A stretch of DNA of 64,000 nt from Crocosphaera chwakensis CCY0110 (GCF_000169335.1 NZ_AAXW01000024.1:11389-75388), one strand, 5' to 3'; positions 18,289 through 26,466 are shown, counted from the first letter of the stretch. Notes: generated by a model not told the origin, from the letters alone. Translations and numbers: made by a program.

Positions 18289-18537
18289 ATAATTTTTGGA
18301 AATAAAAAGAAATTTGCAATTGAATGTCTTATTACGAATGTCAATCATATAGATTCTATTTTTGGAAATATTGCTATTTGTATAGGTGAAGATATATTAG
18401 GTCAGTTGCAATTAATAGTTTCATTGAAAATTCCTGTAACCCACTTTCAAGAATCGCTTTGTCAATGCGGAAATAGACAAGAAAAAAAATTTGAAACAAT
18501 GAATAGTTTGTCGATGAAAGCGATCGCTTTACTATAA
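18289..18537 (+). pseudogene. Imm42-like immunity protein gene without a normal start codon
   Basis: An 82-codon open frame beginning IIFGNKKKFAIEC, which resembles the start of Imm42-family immunity proteins (M-I-F-G-N/D-K-x-x-F-A-I-E). The position where ATG is expected is ATA (18289-18291); an in-frame TGA lies five codons upstream and there is no alternative ATG, GTG or TTG near the N terminus. The C-terminal part (after about residue 60) looks unlike the family. I read it as a decayed gene, or one using a very weak start. The Imm42 match is from motif memory and needs a profile search. Confidence 0.5.
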
Positions 18538-18636
18538 TAGTTTATTATTGGTAGGAAACAGATAATGAATAAACTTCCGATAGTTGTTCGTTTAAGGGGT
18601 AAAGAGATCAATAAAGAAAAGTTTTTATGTTTAGTA
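18506..18636 (+). repeat. Copy 1 of a duplicated segment (copy 2 at 19051-19181)
   Basis: Starting at TTTGTCGATGAAAGCGATCG, this about 130-base stretch runs parallel to 19051-19181. Shared features are the GCGATCGC octamer, TTTATTAT, the codons for IVV and the string encoding KEINKEKF. It covers a non-coding leader plus the first 25 codons of a gene, and points to a local duplication followed by loss of the rest of this copy. Confidence 0.7.
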
Positions 18637-18642
18637 GGCTAA
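18565..18642 (+). pseudogene. Truncated 5' remnant of the gene at 19111-19566
   Basis: A 25-residue frame starting ATG (MNKLPIVVRLRGKEINKEKF) and ending in TAA at 18640-18642. It matches the upstream part of the frame at 19111, which shares IVV, the KEINKEKF block and CLG/CLV. This copy keeps an ATG but loses the remainder; the other copy keeps the body but has ATT where the ATG should be. It is a remnant of a tandem duplication. Confidence 0.65.
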
Positions 18643-18647
18643 TTAAT

Positions 18648-19001
18648 ATGAAGTATCCTGAGATGCGTCAAGAGTTATTGTTATCTATAAAAATTTTATC
18701 TGATCTTGAATATCAAAAACAAAATTGGTTAAACAATACTAGCGGTGAATATGATTGTTTTGATTATGTTATTCATTTCTTGTACGATCAAGCTGGTTTT
18801 GATGAAAATGCAGAAGCAACAATTGGCTTGTTTGTGAAAAATGAGGAAGAATTAACAATTATTATGGAAGTGATAGAATCTTTAGAAAAATTGTTTGAAA
18901 TATTGGGAACAAATGCCTCAGATTTAGATTATATTAACTCGCCACAATGGAAAAATGTTATTATAAATGCTAAGAAAGCTTTGTTAATATTAGAGGAATA
19001 G
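18648..19001 (+). CDS. SCO4402-family protein (probable immunity protein)
   Basis: A small acidic, soluble protein of 117 residues. The order MKYPEMRQELLLSIK, then a helix with LSDLEYQKQNW, then FDYVIHFLYD, and a final SPQWKNVIINAKKAL resembles the SCO4402 family, often found beside polymorphic-toxin or immunity genes (recognised from memory). I prefer the start at 18648, since the family begins MKYPE; an ATG seven codons upstream overlaps the truncated remnant. No toxin gene is adjacent. The role as an immunity protein is inferred from family and neighbourhood. Confidence 0.65.
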   Translation: MKYPEMRQELLLSIKILSDLEYQKQNWLNNTSGEYDCFDYVIHFLYDQAGFDENAEATIGLFVKNEEELTIIMEVIESLEKLFEILGTNASDLDYINSPQWKNVIINAKKALLILEE

Positions 19002-19014
19002 CAATTATTACTTT

Positions 19015-19045
19015 GTAGGTTGAGTTAAACGAAGTGAAACCCAAC
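19015..19045. repeat. Dispersed GTAGGTTGAGTT...AACCCAAC repeat
   Basis: An imperfect inverted repeat (GTTGAGTT paired with AACCCAAC around AAACGAAGTGA) in the gap between two small genes. Sequences of this form are common intergenic repeats in cyanobacteria (memory). It lies immediately before copy 2 of the local duplication. Confidence 0.5.
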
Positions 19046-19110
19046 AAAACAGTTTGTTCATGAAAGCGATCGCTTTTCTATAATTATTTATTATCAACAT
19101 AAAACAGAAA

Positions 19111-19566
19111 ATTAAAAAATCTCTGATAGTTGTTTGTCTAACCGATAAAGAAATCAACAAAGAAAAGTTTTCATGTTTAGGAAAACAGCTAGTTAGAATT
19201 CTTCAAATTGTAGAAAAAGATTTGAGTGATTGTGTCTGGTTTGCAGCAGATGTTTCAGCTAACAACAATCTTCCTTTAGCTTTAATTGGTGAAAATCAAC
19301 CTTTTTATGTCGGAACAACACAACAACTTATACAAGCTTGTTTAAAAGTTGATCAATTTCTTTCGGGAATCTTTTTAGTAGTTCCAAAGACAACTAAAAT
19401 TTTAAAGGTATCTCGATCATGGATGACTGAAGATGAACCTCCTAATGATCTTGGCAATGCTATTATAGAAATTCACGCCTTTGATACGACCTTCTTTGAA
19501 ATATACGCTACAAATGTCCAAAAACTTAATTGTCTTTGTAGTGAATTTAAAGTGAATTTAGAATGA
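19111..19566 (+). CDS. Hypothetical protein, unknown family, start codon unclear
   Basis: The open frame runs from after a stop at 19081 to TGA at 19564-19566. Comparison with the truncated copy at 18565 shows that coding similarity begins at ATT 19111, where the other copy has ATG. The first conventional start is TTG 19222 (114 residues). The product would be about 151 residues, soluble, with KEINKEKFSCLGKQLVRILQIVEKDL at its start and a central LALIGENQPFYVG segment. The next gene overlaps its stop codon (ATGA), which suggests translational coupling and a formerly real gene. Either ATT is used as a rare start, or only a shortened product or none is made. I do not recognise the family. Confidence 0.5.
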   Translation: MKKSLIVVCLTDKEINKEKFSCLGKQLVRILQIVEKDLSDCVWFAADVSANNNLPLALIGENQPFYVGTTQQLIQACLKVDQFLSGIFLVVPKTTKILKVSRSWMTEDEPPNDLGNAIIEIHAFDTTFFEIYATNVQKLNCLCSEFKVNLE

Positions 19567-19787
19567 TGAGTATTAATTTAACTGAAAAAGAAGCCTATAC
19601 TGCAATGTATGCTTATCTAGTCAAAATATATGAAATGACACAATCTGATGATATAGGGAGTTTACTTGGCAGTATGAGTACACTATCCGATGGCGAAATT
19701 GTCGATCCTGCTATTTGGGATGATTGGTTGCAGTGTATAGATGATGTTAAACAAAATCAAGTTGATATAGAACTTCGACTAAAATAA
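19563..19787 (+). CDS. Small hypothetical protein coupled to the preceding gene
   Basis: A 74-residue acidic protein starting MMSINLTEKEAYTAMYAYLV, with DDIGSLLGSMSTLSDGEIVDPAIWDDWL in the middle. The ATG overlaps the stop of the upstream gene (ATGA). Size, acidity and context resemble immunity-type or small accessory proteins of toxin loci; I do not recognise a precise family. It is the last gene before the IS66 insertion, whose left target duplication begins 8 bases after this stop codon. Confidence 0.6.
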   Translation: MMSINLTEKEAYTAMYAYLVKIYEMTQSDDIGSLLGSMSTLSDGEIVDPAIWDDWLQCIDDVKQNQVDIELRLK

Positions 19788-19794
19788 TAGTACA

Positions 19795-19802
19795 GTTTAT
19801 TT
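19795..19802. repeat. 8-bp target-site duplication, left (GTTTATTT)
   Basis: GTTTATTT immediately precedes the left terminal inverted repeat of the IS element, and the identical octamer follows the right end at 21325-21332. Eight-base duplications are characteristic of IS66-family insertions. Confidence 0.9.
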
Positions 19803-21324
19803 GTAAGGATTCAGGTGGCAAATATTGACAAACAGGCTGACTGCGCTAAAGTAACGGTATGAGTCAAACTGAACCAGGAGTACAGTTAAATCCAGACGAA
19901 TTAAACCAACTGTCAAAATCTGGGTTGGTACAAATTATCTTGGCTCAACAGAAACTTATCGAGCAGCTACAAAAAGAAATAGAAAAATTAAAGCTCAGTC
20001 GTAATTTAGATAGCCAAACCTCATCAAAACCCCCATCAACAGACTTATTGAAAAAGTCTGAGAAGGCTAAAACAACTGAAGACGATAAGGATAAGAAAAG
20101 AAAACCAGGGGGACAACCTGGACATAAGGGAAAAACAAGGAAAGGCTTTGGGAGAATTGACAGAATTCAAATCTTGCAACCATCAATATGTAGTCACTGT
20201 GGTCAAACAGAATTATTAATAGAACCAGTGAAAGTTGATTCTCAGCAGGTAGCACAACTGGTAGATAAACCCATTGAGGTAGTAGAATATCATCGTCATC
20301 ATTGTCGCTGTGGGCATTGTGGTGAAGTGACCAAAGCGAATTGGTCGCCCAAGACCGTCCCAGGACAAGATTTAGGAGTGAAGTTACAAGCTTTTCTGGG
20401 ATGGTTAGGGAATTATGGACATCTACCTTATGAAAAGCAACAAGAGATGTTGTGGGAGTTAGGGCAAATTGAGATAGGTATGGGGACCATCGTAGCCACC
20501 AATCAACGAGTAGAAACAGCCATTAATCCGTCGGTTGAACAATTATCCAAGTGGGTCAAAGTAGAACAACCCCCAATTCATGTTGATGAAACACCCTGGC
20601 CAGTGAAGGGAGTCAAAGAATGGTTGTGGGTATTTACCAATCAACTTTTCTGCCTGTTTCGGGCTGCTGATACTAGGGGGCGTAAGGAATTAGAAGATCA
20701 GTTAGGCCATGAATATGGTGGTGTTTTAAGTAGTGATGATTTGGGAGTTTACAATGGTTATACTGTTGTTGCTCAACAGAAATGTTTGGCACATTTACGC
20801 CGTCACTTTCAGCGATTAATAAAAACTCCAGGTCAATATAACAAAACCATCGGTCAAACTTTTCTCAAATTAATTGATGAAGCTTTCCGTCATTATCGTA
20901 TTTGGCAAAACGATAAGAATAGGCATGGTTATCAAGTTTGGGCAAGACAATTCAAAGATAAGATAAAGATAGCCACAGAAGAATGGAAGCCTAAAGCCGG
21001 TTATGAAGCCGGAAAACTTTTGCGAAACCTTCGGCAAAAGGCAGAGCAATGGTGGTATTTTCTGGAGCATCCAGAGATCCCCCCTGATAATAATCTTGCT
21101 GAAAGATCCTTAAGATTAGCCATCACGAAACGGAAAGTTAGTGGGGGTTCAAGAAGCATGGAACGATTTAAACAAACAGCTAACTTATTGACGGTTATTC
21201 AAACTTGTCGTCGTCAAGAACGTTCGGTGATTGATTTTTTCGAGAAGTCATTAATAGCCAAAGTCGGTCATCCGAATTGTTTGTTTCCTTCCCTAATTCC
21301 TAACTTCTAGACCTGAATCCTTAC
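19803..21324 (+). mobile_element. Complete IS66-family insertion sequence (single-transposase type)
   Basis: A 1522-bp element bounded by perfect 14-bp inverted repeats: GTAAGGATTCAGGT at 19803-19816 and its complement at 21311-21324. It is flanked by the 8-bp duplication GTTTATTT on both sides. It encodes one intact transposase and no tnpA or tnpB accessory genes, as in the ISBst12-like subgroup of IS66. The perfect repeats, intact frame and exact duplication indicate a recent insertion, between two small genes of the immunity-like array. Confidence 0.93.
19859..21310 (+). CDS. IS66-family transposase (TnpC type)
   Basis: A 483-residue DDE transposase. The N terminus has a leucine-zipper-like coil (residues about 10-45), then a basic RKPGGQPGHKGKTRK segment. 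A zinc-ribbon region follows, with CSHCG near residue 117 and HHCRCGHCG near 147. The catalytic core has the first Asp in HVDETPW, the second in SSDDLGVYNGY and the Glu in NNLAERSLR. The frame fills the element from 56 bases inside the left end to the last base before the right inverted repeat. No frameshift is present, so it is likely functional. Confidence 0.95.
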   Translation: MSQTEPGVQLNPDELNQLSKSGLVQIILAQQKLIEQLQKEIEKLKLSRNLDSQTSSKPPSTDLLKKSEKAKTTEDDKDKKRKPGGQPGHKGKTRKGFGRIDRIQILQPSICSHCGQTELLIEPVKVDSQQVAQLVDKPIEVVEYHRHHCRCGHCGEVTKANWSPKTVPGQDLGVKLQAFLGWLGNYGHLPYEKQQEMLWELGQIEIGMGTIVATNQRVETAINPSVEQLSKWVKVEQPPIHVDETPWPVKGVKEWLWVFTNQLFCLFRAADTRGRKELEDQLGHEYGGVLSSDDLGVYNGYTVVAQQKCLAHLRRHFQRLIKTPGQYNKTIGQTFLKLIDEAFRHYRIWQNDKNRHGYQVWARQFKDKIKIATEEWKPKAGYEAGKLLRNLRQKAEQWWYFLEHPEIPPDNNLAERSLRLAITKRKVSGGSRSMERFKQTANLLTVIQTCRRQERSVIDFFEKSLIAKVGHPNCLFPSLIPNF

Positions 21325-21332
21325 GTTTATTT
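21325..21332. repeat. 8-bp target-site duplication, right (GTTTATTT)
   Basis: Identical to 19795-19802; together they mark the insertion point. Removing 19803-21332 restores a continuous short gap between the 74-residue gene and the 120-residue gene. Confidence 0.9.
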
Positions 21333-21374
21333 AGCAAAGTTTGATAAATGTTAGGATAATGAGAATAAAATATT

Positions 21375-21737
21375 ATGCAAAACTATAACACTCCTAAGCA
21401 ATTAAATCAGATTAAATCCGAAATTATTGAGACAGCAAAAAAGATGATTGAAAATAAGATTGATTTAATCGAAGGATGTCGCAGGATAGATGATCTTAAG
21501 TATGAATTGGATTTTCGTGATCAGTCTTTGGATACTGACGATGATTTTGATGATGCTTTCCTAACCTTCAAAGGAGTTACTTCTGAGACTGATGATATTC
21601 CAATTGGTGAAGCAATGCGCAATACATGGCATCCTGACTCTCTTGCACGATTAGATGTTAAAAAAGAGGAGTATCTTGCTAAAGTAAAAAACCGTATTTT
21701 GGATGATTGTAGGCAGATAATAGATATTTTGTTATGA
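21375..21737 (+). CDS. Small acidic hypothetical protein (possible immunity protein)
   Basis: A 120-residue soluble, acidic protein. The order of elements is: helix with EIIETAKKMIENKIDLIEGCRRI, a Asp-rich stretch DTDDDFDDAF, then FKGVTSETDDIPIGEAMRNTW and a final helix with KNRILDDCRQIIDILL. Proteins with DLIEGCR...F.G..SETD..P.G...W recur in bacterial immunity-gene clusters (memory; I believe this is a DUF2489-type family but cannot confirm it). It was separated from the rest of the array by the IS66 insertion. No adjacent toxin is seen. Confidence 0.6.
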   Translation: MQNYNTPKQLNQIKSEIIETAKKMIENKIDLIEGCRRIDDLKYELDFRDQSLDTDDDFDDAFLTFKGVTSETDDIPIGEAMRNTWHPDSLARLDVKKEEYLAKVKNRILDDCRQIIDILL

Positions 21738-21887
21738 GGTCATCATATCAACTCATCCTATTGCAAAATATAAGGAAAACATAAATTTCAGGCTTAAGGA
21801 CGGTTTAAAATTTATCGTTACCCTAGAATTGAAGAAATTAGATTAATAGGATCAGCAAAAAAGACTGATCGCCGATGATAGTAAAAT

Positions 21888-24227
21888 ATGATACAACTCT
21901 CTTCAAAACCAGAATCAAAAACCCCTCAACCCTCACGAGAAACCGTTACCCTAGATGTACAAGGGATGAAATGTGCAGGTTGTGTGAGTGCAGTAGAAAG
22001 ACAACTCACGCAACAGTCTGGGGTTGTCTCAGCTTGTGTCAATTTAATCACAGAAGTAGCGGTCATTGATTACGAACCACAAACCGTTAAACCCGACATT
22101 TTAGCAGAAAAATTAACTAAAATAGGCTTTCCTTCAGACATTCGTAGCTCACAAACCTTAACCCCTCAACAAGTTCATCTCAATCAAAGTCAACGACGAG
22201 AAGAAGAAGCAAAACAACAAAAAATTAATCTTATTACCGCAGCAATTTTATTAATTTTTTCAACCTTAGGCCATTTAGAACATTTTGGCGGACCAACGAT
22301 TCCCATTATTAGTAATTTATGGTTTCATTGGGGACTAGCGACTTTAGCTTTATTAATTCCTGGCCGAGAAATTATTATAGATGGTTGGCGCGGACTTTCT
22401 CACGGTATGGCTAACATGAATACGTTAGTCGGTTTGGGAACTCTCAGTGCTTATCTTACTAGCTGTGTGGCTTTTATTTTTCCTAGTTTGGGTTGGGAAT
22501 GCTTTTTTGATGAACCGGTGATGTTGTTAGGGTTTATTCTCTTAGGCCGAACTCTCGAAAAACAAGCTAGGAACCGCGCTTCTTCAGCCTTAGAAGCTTT
22601 AATGGCCTTACAACCAACTTTAGCTAGGTTAGTAGGTGATCCTTTTTCTGAAGATAGTTCTAGCATAGAGATTCCTGTAGAACAAGTTAGGGTAGGGGAA
22701 TATGTCAAAGTTTTGCCAGGGGAAAAAATACCGGTTGATGGGGAGATTGTTAAAGGAAAAACAACCATTGATGAATCTTTAGTCACAGGAGAATCCGTTC
22801 CCGTGGCCAAAGAACCTGGAGAAAAGGCGATCGCAGGAACCCTTAACCAGTCTGGGGTGATTACTCTCAAAACAACTGAAGTCGGGGAAAATACCACGTT
22901 AGCCCAAATTATCGCTTCAGTAGAAACGGCACAAACTAGAAAGGCCCCTATTCAACAATTAGCAGATACTGTTGCAGGGTATTTCGCCTACGGAGTGATG
23001 GGTTTAGCTTCGTTAACTTTCCTCTTTTGGTTCATCGTTGGGACTAATTTATATCCTCAAGTGTTAAACCCGAATCATACAGACATGGCTATGGGATCAA
23101 CCTCTCCGTTATTATTGAGTTTGAAATTAGCGATCGCTGTGTTGGTGGTTGCTTGTCCTTGTGCGTTGGGTTTGGCCACTCCAACAGCTATTTTAGTGGG
23201 AACCAGTATCGGTTCGGAACGGGGACTATTAATTAAAGGGGGAGATGTCCTCGAAAAAGTTCATCAAGTCGAAGGGGTTATTTTTGATAAAACTGGAACC
23301 CTTACCGTTGGCCATCCTAGCGTCACTGATTATTTTACGTTTGATGGGATGAGTCCTCAATCTTTGTTACAGTTAGCAGCAACCGTAGAAAGTGGCACTA
23401 ACCATCCTCTAGGGTTAGCTATTATTGAAAAAGCTGAACAAGAAGAATTATCTTTACTTCAGGCCGAAGATTTCCAGACAGAAGCCGGATCAGGGGTACA
23501 AGCGATCGTAGATGGTCAAACCGTTTGGTTAGGCAATGAGGCATGGTTAAAAGAGAAGGGTTTAATTGTGGAGAAAGACCAAAAGAATAGGATCAACGAA
23601 TTAACCCAAGCAGGAAAGACGGTGGCTTATTTAGGGATAGAAGGCTCGATAAAAGGGGTTTTAGCTCTTAAAGATAATCTTCGCCCTGATGCTAAGAAAA
23701 CCGTCTCAGAATTGCAAAAACGGGGGTTAGAAGTGATCTTATTGACGGGGGATCATCCTCAAGTTGCTCAAACTATTGCGACTCAATTAGGTATTAATCA
23801 AGTATTTGCCGAAATTCCTCCGAGTGGAAAAGCAGCAATGGTCGAAGAGTTACAGAAACGTAAAACTGTGGCTATGGTAGGGGATGGCATTAATGACGCA
23901 CCGGCCTTAGCCCAAGCGAATTTAGGAATATCCTTACAAGGATCGACCCAAGTGGCTATGGAAACCGCCGATATTGTGCTGATGAGCGATCGCCTTGCCG
24001 ATGTTATCACAGCAATGGATCTTAGTTTAGGAACATTTAGAAAAATTCGTCAAAATCTGATGTGGGCTTTAGGCTATAATACACTTGCCATTCCTATTGC
24101 TGCAGGAATTTTATTACCTAGTTTCGGGGTGATACTTAGTCCTGCACTAGCTGCTGGTTTAATGGCGTTTAGTTCGGTTACCGTAGTGACAAACTCTTTG
24201 CTCCTTCGTTATCAATTCCGCCAGTAA
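21888..24227 (+). CDS. ctaA: Copper-transporting P1B-type ATPase, CtaA-like
   Basis: A 779-residue heavy-metal P-type ATPase. An N-terminal HMA domain has GMKCAGC (residues 26-32). The membrane metal site is CPC (near 423, in VVACPCALGLATP), the phosphorylation site is DKTGTLT (near 467), the phosphatase motif is TGES (near 303) and the hinge GDGINDAPAL. About eight transmembrane helices are expected. The CPC and CXXC motifs indicate Cu(I). Cyanobacteria have CtaA (import, plasma membrane) and PacS (thylakoid); GMKCAGC favours CtaA, with moderate certainty. Copper supply would serve plastocyanin and oxidases. It is a lone gene 150 bases after the immunity array. Confidence 0.9.
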   Translation: MIQLSSKPESKTPQPSRETVTLDVQGMKCAGCVSAVERQLTQQSGVVSACVNLITEVAVIDYEPQTVKPDILAEKLTKIGFPSDIRSSQTLTPQQVHLNQSQRREEEAKQQKINLITAAILLIFSTLGHLEHFGGPTIPIISNLWFHWGLATLALLIPGREIIIDGWRGLSHGMANMNTLVGLGTLSAYLTSCVAFIFPSLGWECFFDEPVMLLGFILLGRTLEKQARNRASSALEALMALQPTLARLVGDPFSEDSSSIEIPVEQVRVGEYVKVLPGEKIPVDGEIVKGKTTIDESLVTGESVPVAKEPGEKAIAGTLNQSGVITLKTTEVGENTTLAQIIASVETAQTRKAPIQQLADTVAGYFAYGVMGLASLTFLFWFIVGTNLYPQVLNPNHTDMAMGSTSPLLLSLKLAIAVLVVACPCALGLATPTAILVGTSIGSERGLLIKGGDVLEKVHQVEGVIFDKTGTLTVGHPSVTDYFTFDGMSPQSLLQLAATVESGTNHPLGLAIIEKAEQEELSLLQAEDFQTEAGSGVQAIVDGQTVWLGNEAWLKEKGLIVEKDQKNRINELTQAGKTVAYLGIEGSIKGVLALKDNLRPDAKKTVSELQKRGLEVILLTGDHPQVAQTIATQLGINQVFAEIPPSGKAAMVEELQKRKTVAMVGDGINDAPALAQANLGISLQGSTQVAMETADIVLMSDRLADVITAMDLSLGTFRKIRQNLMWALGYNTLAIPIAAGILLPSFGVILSPALAAGLMAFSSVTVVTNSLLLRYQFRQ

Positions 24228-24384
24228 AAACAAGAAAAAATAGTCAAGGTATTTTGAATTAGGTTTATAACCCTAGCAAAACAAATCAACAACCATGATA
24301 GAAATATAAAAGGTTAACATCTTGTGAGTTAGTTTCCTTTCCTGACACAATTGTAAGCACTTTAAATTTAAACTTGGTTTAGCG

Positions 24385-24840
24385 ATGGCTGAAAAATCTG
24401 TACTCCCTCAACGAGAACATTTCTTGATTATCGAGGATGATAAAGGCAGACAAGAAATACTTTTGCAAGAACCTACCTATAGTTTAGGTCGTTCCCACGA
24501 TTGCGATATTCGTCTTCGTTCTCAGTTCATCTCTCGCCATCATGCTACCCTGTATCGACGCATTCGAGAAGATGGATCAAGTTACTACAGTATTGTTGAT
24601 GGGGATCGAGAGGGAAAACGGAGTGTTAATGGCTTGTTAATTAATCAGACTAAGATTAAACAAGCATCTCATGATCTCCAAGATGGAGATGAAATTGTGT
24701 TTGGACCTCAGGTGTTTGCTATTTATCAGTATCGTCAACGAGATAAATTCCCCACCTTACCCAGTAATGATCCCTTTGACATTACCCTTATCGATCCTGC
24801 GATGATGGATTATGATGACGATACTAAAGAATATGATTAA
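24385..24840 (+). CDS. FHA-domain protein
   Basis: A 151-residue protein almost filled by a forkhead-associated phosphothreonine-binding domain. The conserved elements are all visible: YSLGRSHDCDIRL (GR), QFISRHHATL (SxxH) and KRSVNGLLIN (NG). A short acidic tail ends in DYDDDTKEYD. It would dock phosphorylated partners of Ser/Thr kinases. Its stop codon overlaps by four bases the end of the convergent gene at 24837. Confidence 0.9.
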   Translation: MAEKSVLPQREHFLIIEDDKGRQEILLQEPTYSLGRSHDCDIRLRSQFISRHHATLYRRIREDGSSYYSIVDGDREGKRSVNGLLINQTKIKQASHDLQDGDEIVFGPQVFAIYQYRQRDKFPTLPSNDPFDITLIDPAMMDYDDDTKEYD

Positions 24841-25184
24841 CTAGGGACGGCAGTAATAGCACGCCATTGTTGACTTTCTTTTAATGCGGTTTGTAGTTCT
24901 TGAAATCGTTGTTGACAATGGTTATTAGGGTTTAAGGGGAGTTCATCATTTTTCACCACAAAGGTCACAGGAACCTCATTTTTTTTGGCAACGGTACTCT
25001 CAATTAAAATTTCGATACTGACTATTTTAGAAAAGGGTACTTTTCCAGGGGTTTCTTTAGCCATCAAATAATCAGTTGCTTGGTATACAATGCCAAAATC
25101 ACAGGCTTCTAATACTTCGGTTAATAGGGTAGGAACCTGTTCTACCGTAGCATTAGCAACGAAAGAAGATGTATAGCGAGCCAT
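24837..25184 (-). CDS. Conserved hypothetical protein (cyanobacterial)
   Basis: A 115-residue soluble protein with alternating strands and helices: an N-terminal YTSSFVANATVEQVPTLL segment, then CDFGIVYQATDYLMAKE, then a strand-rich part SIEILIESTVAKK, and a C-terminal helix with CQQRFQELQTAL. No catalytic motif is visible. I do not recognise the family, although small proteins of this shape occur in cyanobacteria. It is convergent with the FHA gene and divergent from holB, only 53 bases from it. Confidence 0.65.
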   Translation of the reverse strand: MARYTSSFVANATVEQVPTLLTEVLEACDFGIVYQATDYLMAKETPGKVPFSKIVSIEILIESTVAKKNEVPVTFVVKNDELPLNPNNHCQQRFQELQTALKESQQWRAITAVPS

Positions 25185-25237
25185 AAATGTTATTCCTAGA
25201 GATAGATTATTAACTAGACTGCGGCCATCTTATAAAA

Positions 25238-26173
25238 ATGAATCATTTTCGACAACTGATAGGACAACCGTCTGGGGTTGCTTTATTACAACAGGCGATC
25301 GCTAAAAACCGTATTGCTCCCGCCTATCTTTTTGCTGGCCCTAATGGGATTGGACGGGCTTTAGGGGCTAAATGTTTCACTCAATTATTATTATCTTTAA
25401 ATTTACCAGAGGAACAACAAGCTAGGGACAAAAAACGGGTACTTGATAGGAATCATCCCGACTTTTATTGGGTGGAACCCACTTATCAACATCAGGGACA
25501 ATTATTAACCCTCAAAGAAGCACAAGAAAGCGGTTTAAAACGTAAAGCACCTCCTCAAGTTCGCATTGAACAAATTCGTGATATTACTCAATTTCTAAGT
25601 CGTCCTCCGTTAGAAGCGTCTCGCTGTGTGGTGGTAATAGAAGCAGCAGAAACCATGACTGAAGCTGCTGCTAATGGCTTATTAAAAACCTTAGAAGAAC
25701 CAGGAAAAGCCACATTAATTTTAATTGCACCGAGTGCTGATTCTTTATTACCCACTTTAGTATCCCGTTGTCAAAAAATTCCTTTTTATCGTCTTTCTGA
25801 TGCTCATTTAAAAACGGTTTTAGGTCGATTGGGTTACGAAGAAATTATTAATCATCCTGATATTATTGGTTTAAGTCAAGGGAGTCCTGGAGAAGCGATC
25901 GCAGCTTGGGAACAGTTACAAAATATCCCTTTTGAACTCAGACAAAAGTTGAAAAAGTTACCTCAAACCCCTTTAGATGCTTTACAGTTAGCTAAAGAGG
26001 TTACGACAGAATTAGACAATGACGCACAGTTATGGTTAATCAATTATCTTCAATATTCTTACTGGCAAAAATCACAAGATAAGCTTTTTTTGGAAAAACT
26101 AGAAGCAGCTAAAAAGCAACTTTTAAGTTATGTTCAACCTCGTTTAGTTTGGGATTGTTTGTTGATTCAGTGA
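25238..26173 (+). CDS. holB: DNA polymerase III delta' subunit
   Basis: A 311-residue AAA+ clamp-loader subunit. The N terminus reads LIGQPSGVALLQQAI, as in delta'/DnaX proteins. The P-loop is degenerate (AGPNGIGRAL, no Lys-Ser/Thr), as expected for delta', which does not hydrolyse ATP. Other family blocks are EAAETMTEAAANGLLKTLEEPGKATLILIA and the SRC motif in TLVSRCQKI. The zinc-module cysteines of DnaX are absent. It would form part of the clamp loader with DnaX and HolA. Confidence 0.9.
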   Translation: MNHFRQLIGQPSGVALLQQAIAKNRIAPAYLFAGPNGIGRALGAKCFTQLLLSLNLPEEQQARDKKRVLDRNHPDFYWVEPTYQHQGQLLTLKEAQESGLKRKAPPQVRIEQIRDITQFLSRPPLEASRCVVVIEAAETMTEAAANGLLKTLEEPGKATLILIAPSADSLLPTLVSRCQKIPFYRLSDAHLKTVLGRLGYEEIINHPDIIGLSQGSPGEAIAAWEQLQNIPFELRQKLKKLPQTPLDALQLAKEVTTELDNDAQLWLINYLQYSYWQKSQDKLFLEKLEAAKKQLLSYVQPRLVWDCLLIQ

Positions 26174-26185
26174 ACAGTTATCAGT

Positions 26186-26464
26186 TTAAACAACAGGGGG
26201 TGTTTTTCTATTAAATTTAGGTTGATAAAAAGAAACTGTCATATTTTCAACTCTATTTAATAACCATTCTGGAACTTCAACCCAGTCAATCAAGGTATTA
26301 TCACCACACTCCCTTATAATTTTTGGTAGTATATGATGACCATTATTCCAGCGACGATAAATATTTTTTGATTGTCCCACATAGATGATAGTTCCTTGTC
26401 CATCAATAACTTTATAAACTCCACTAACTTTGGGTAATAAATAAATATTTTTTACACTAATCAT
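26186..26464 (-). CDS. GIY-YIG superfamily nuclease (third gene of a small cassette)
   Basis: A 92-residue single-domain GIY-YIG protein, counting from ATG 26464. The core motifs are GVY (15-17), YVG (28-30), the catalytic-type Arg near 38 in NIYRRW, Glu in RVENMTVSFY and Asn in QPKFN, so the active site looks complete. An in-frame upstream TTG would add 20 residues overlapping the previous gene; I prefer the ATG because it lies right after that gene's stop (TAATCATG). The strict three-gene order with two unrecognised proteins suggests joint function. Single-domain GIY-YIG enzymes can be homing, repair or defence nucleases. Confidence 0.8.
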   Translation of the reverse strand: MISVKNIYLLPKVSGVYKVIDGQGTIIYVGQSKNIYRRWNNGHHILPKIIRECGDNTLIDWVEVPEWLLNRVENMTVSFYQPKFNRKTPPVV

Positions 26465-26466
26465 GA

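Noticed and set aside
22451..22897. Long minus-strand frame inside the copper ATPase gene
   Set aside because: Fully inside a gene with all P-type ATPase motifs on the plus strand; Ser/Pro-rich shadow frame.
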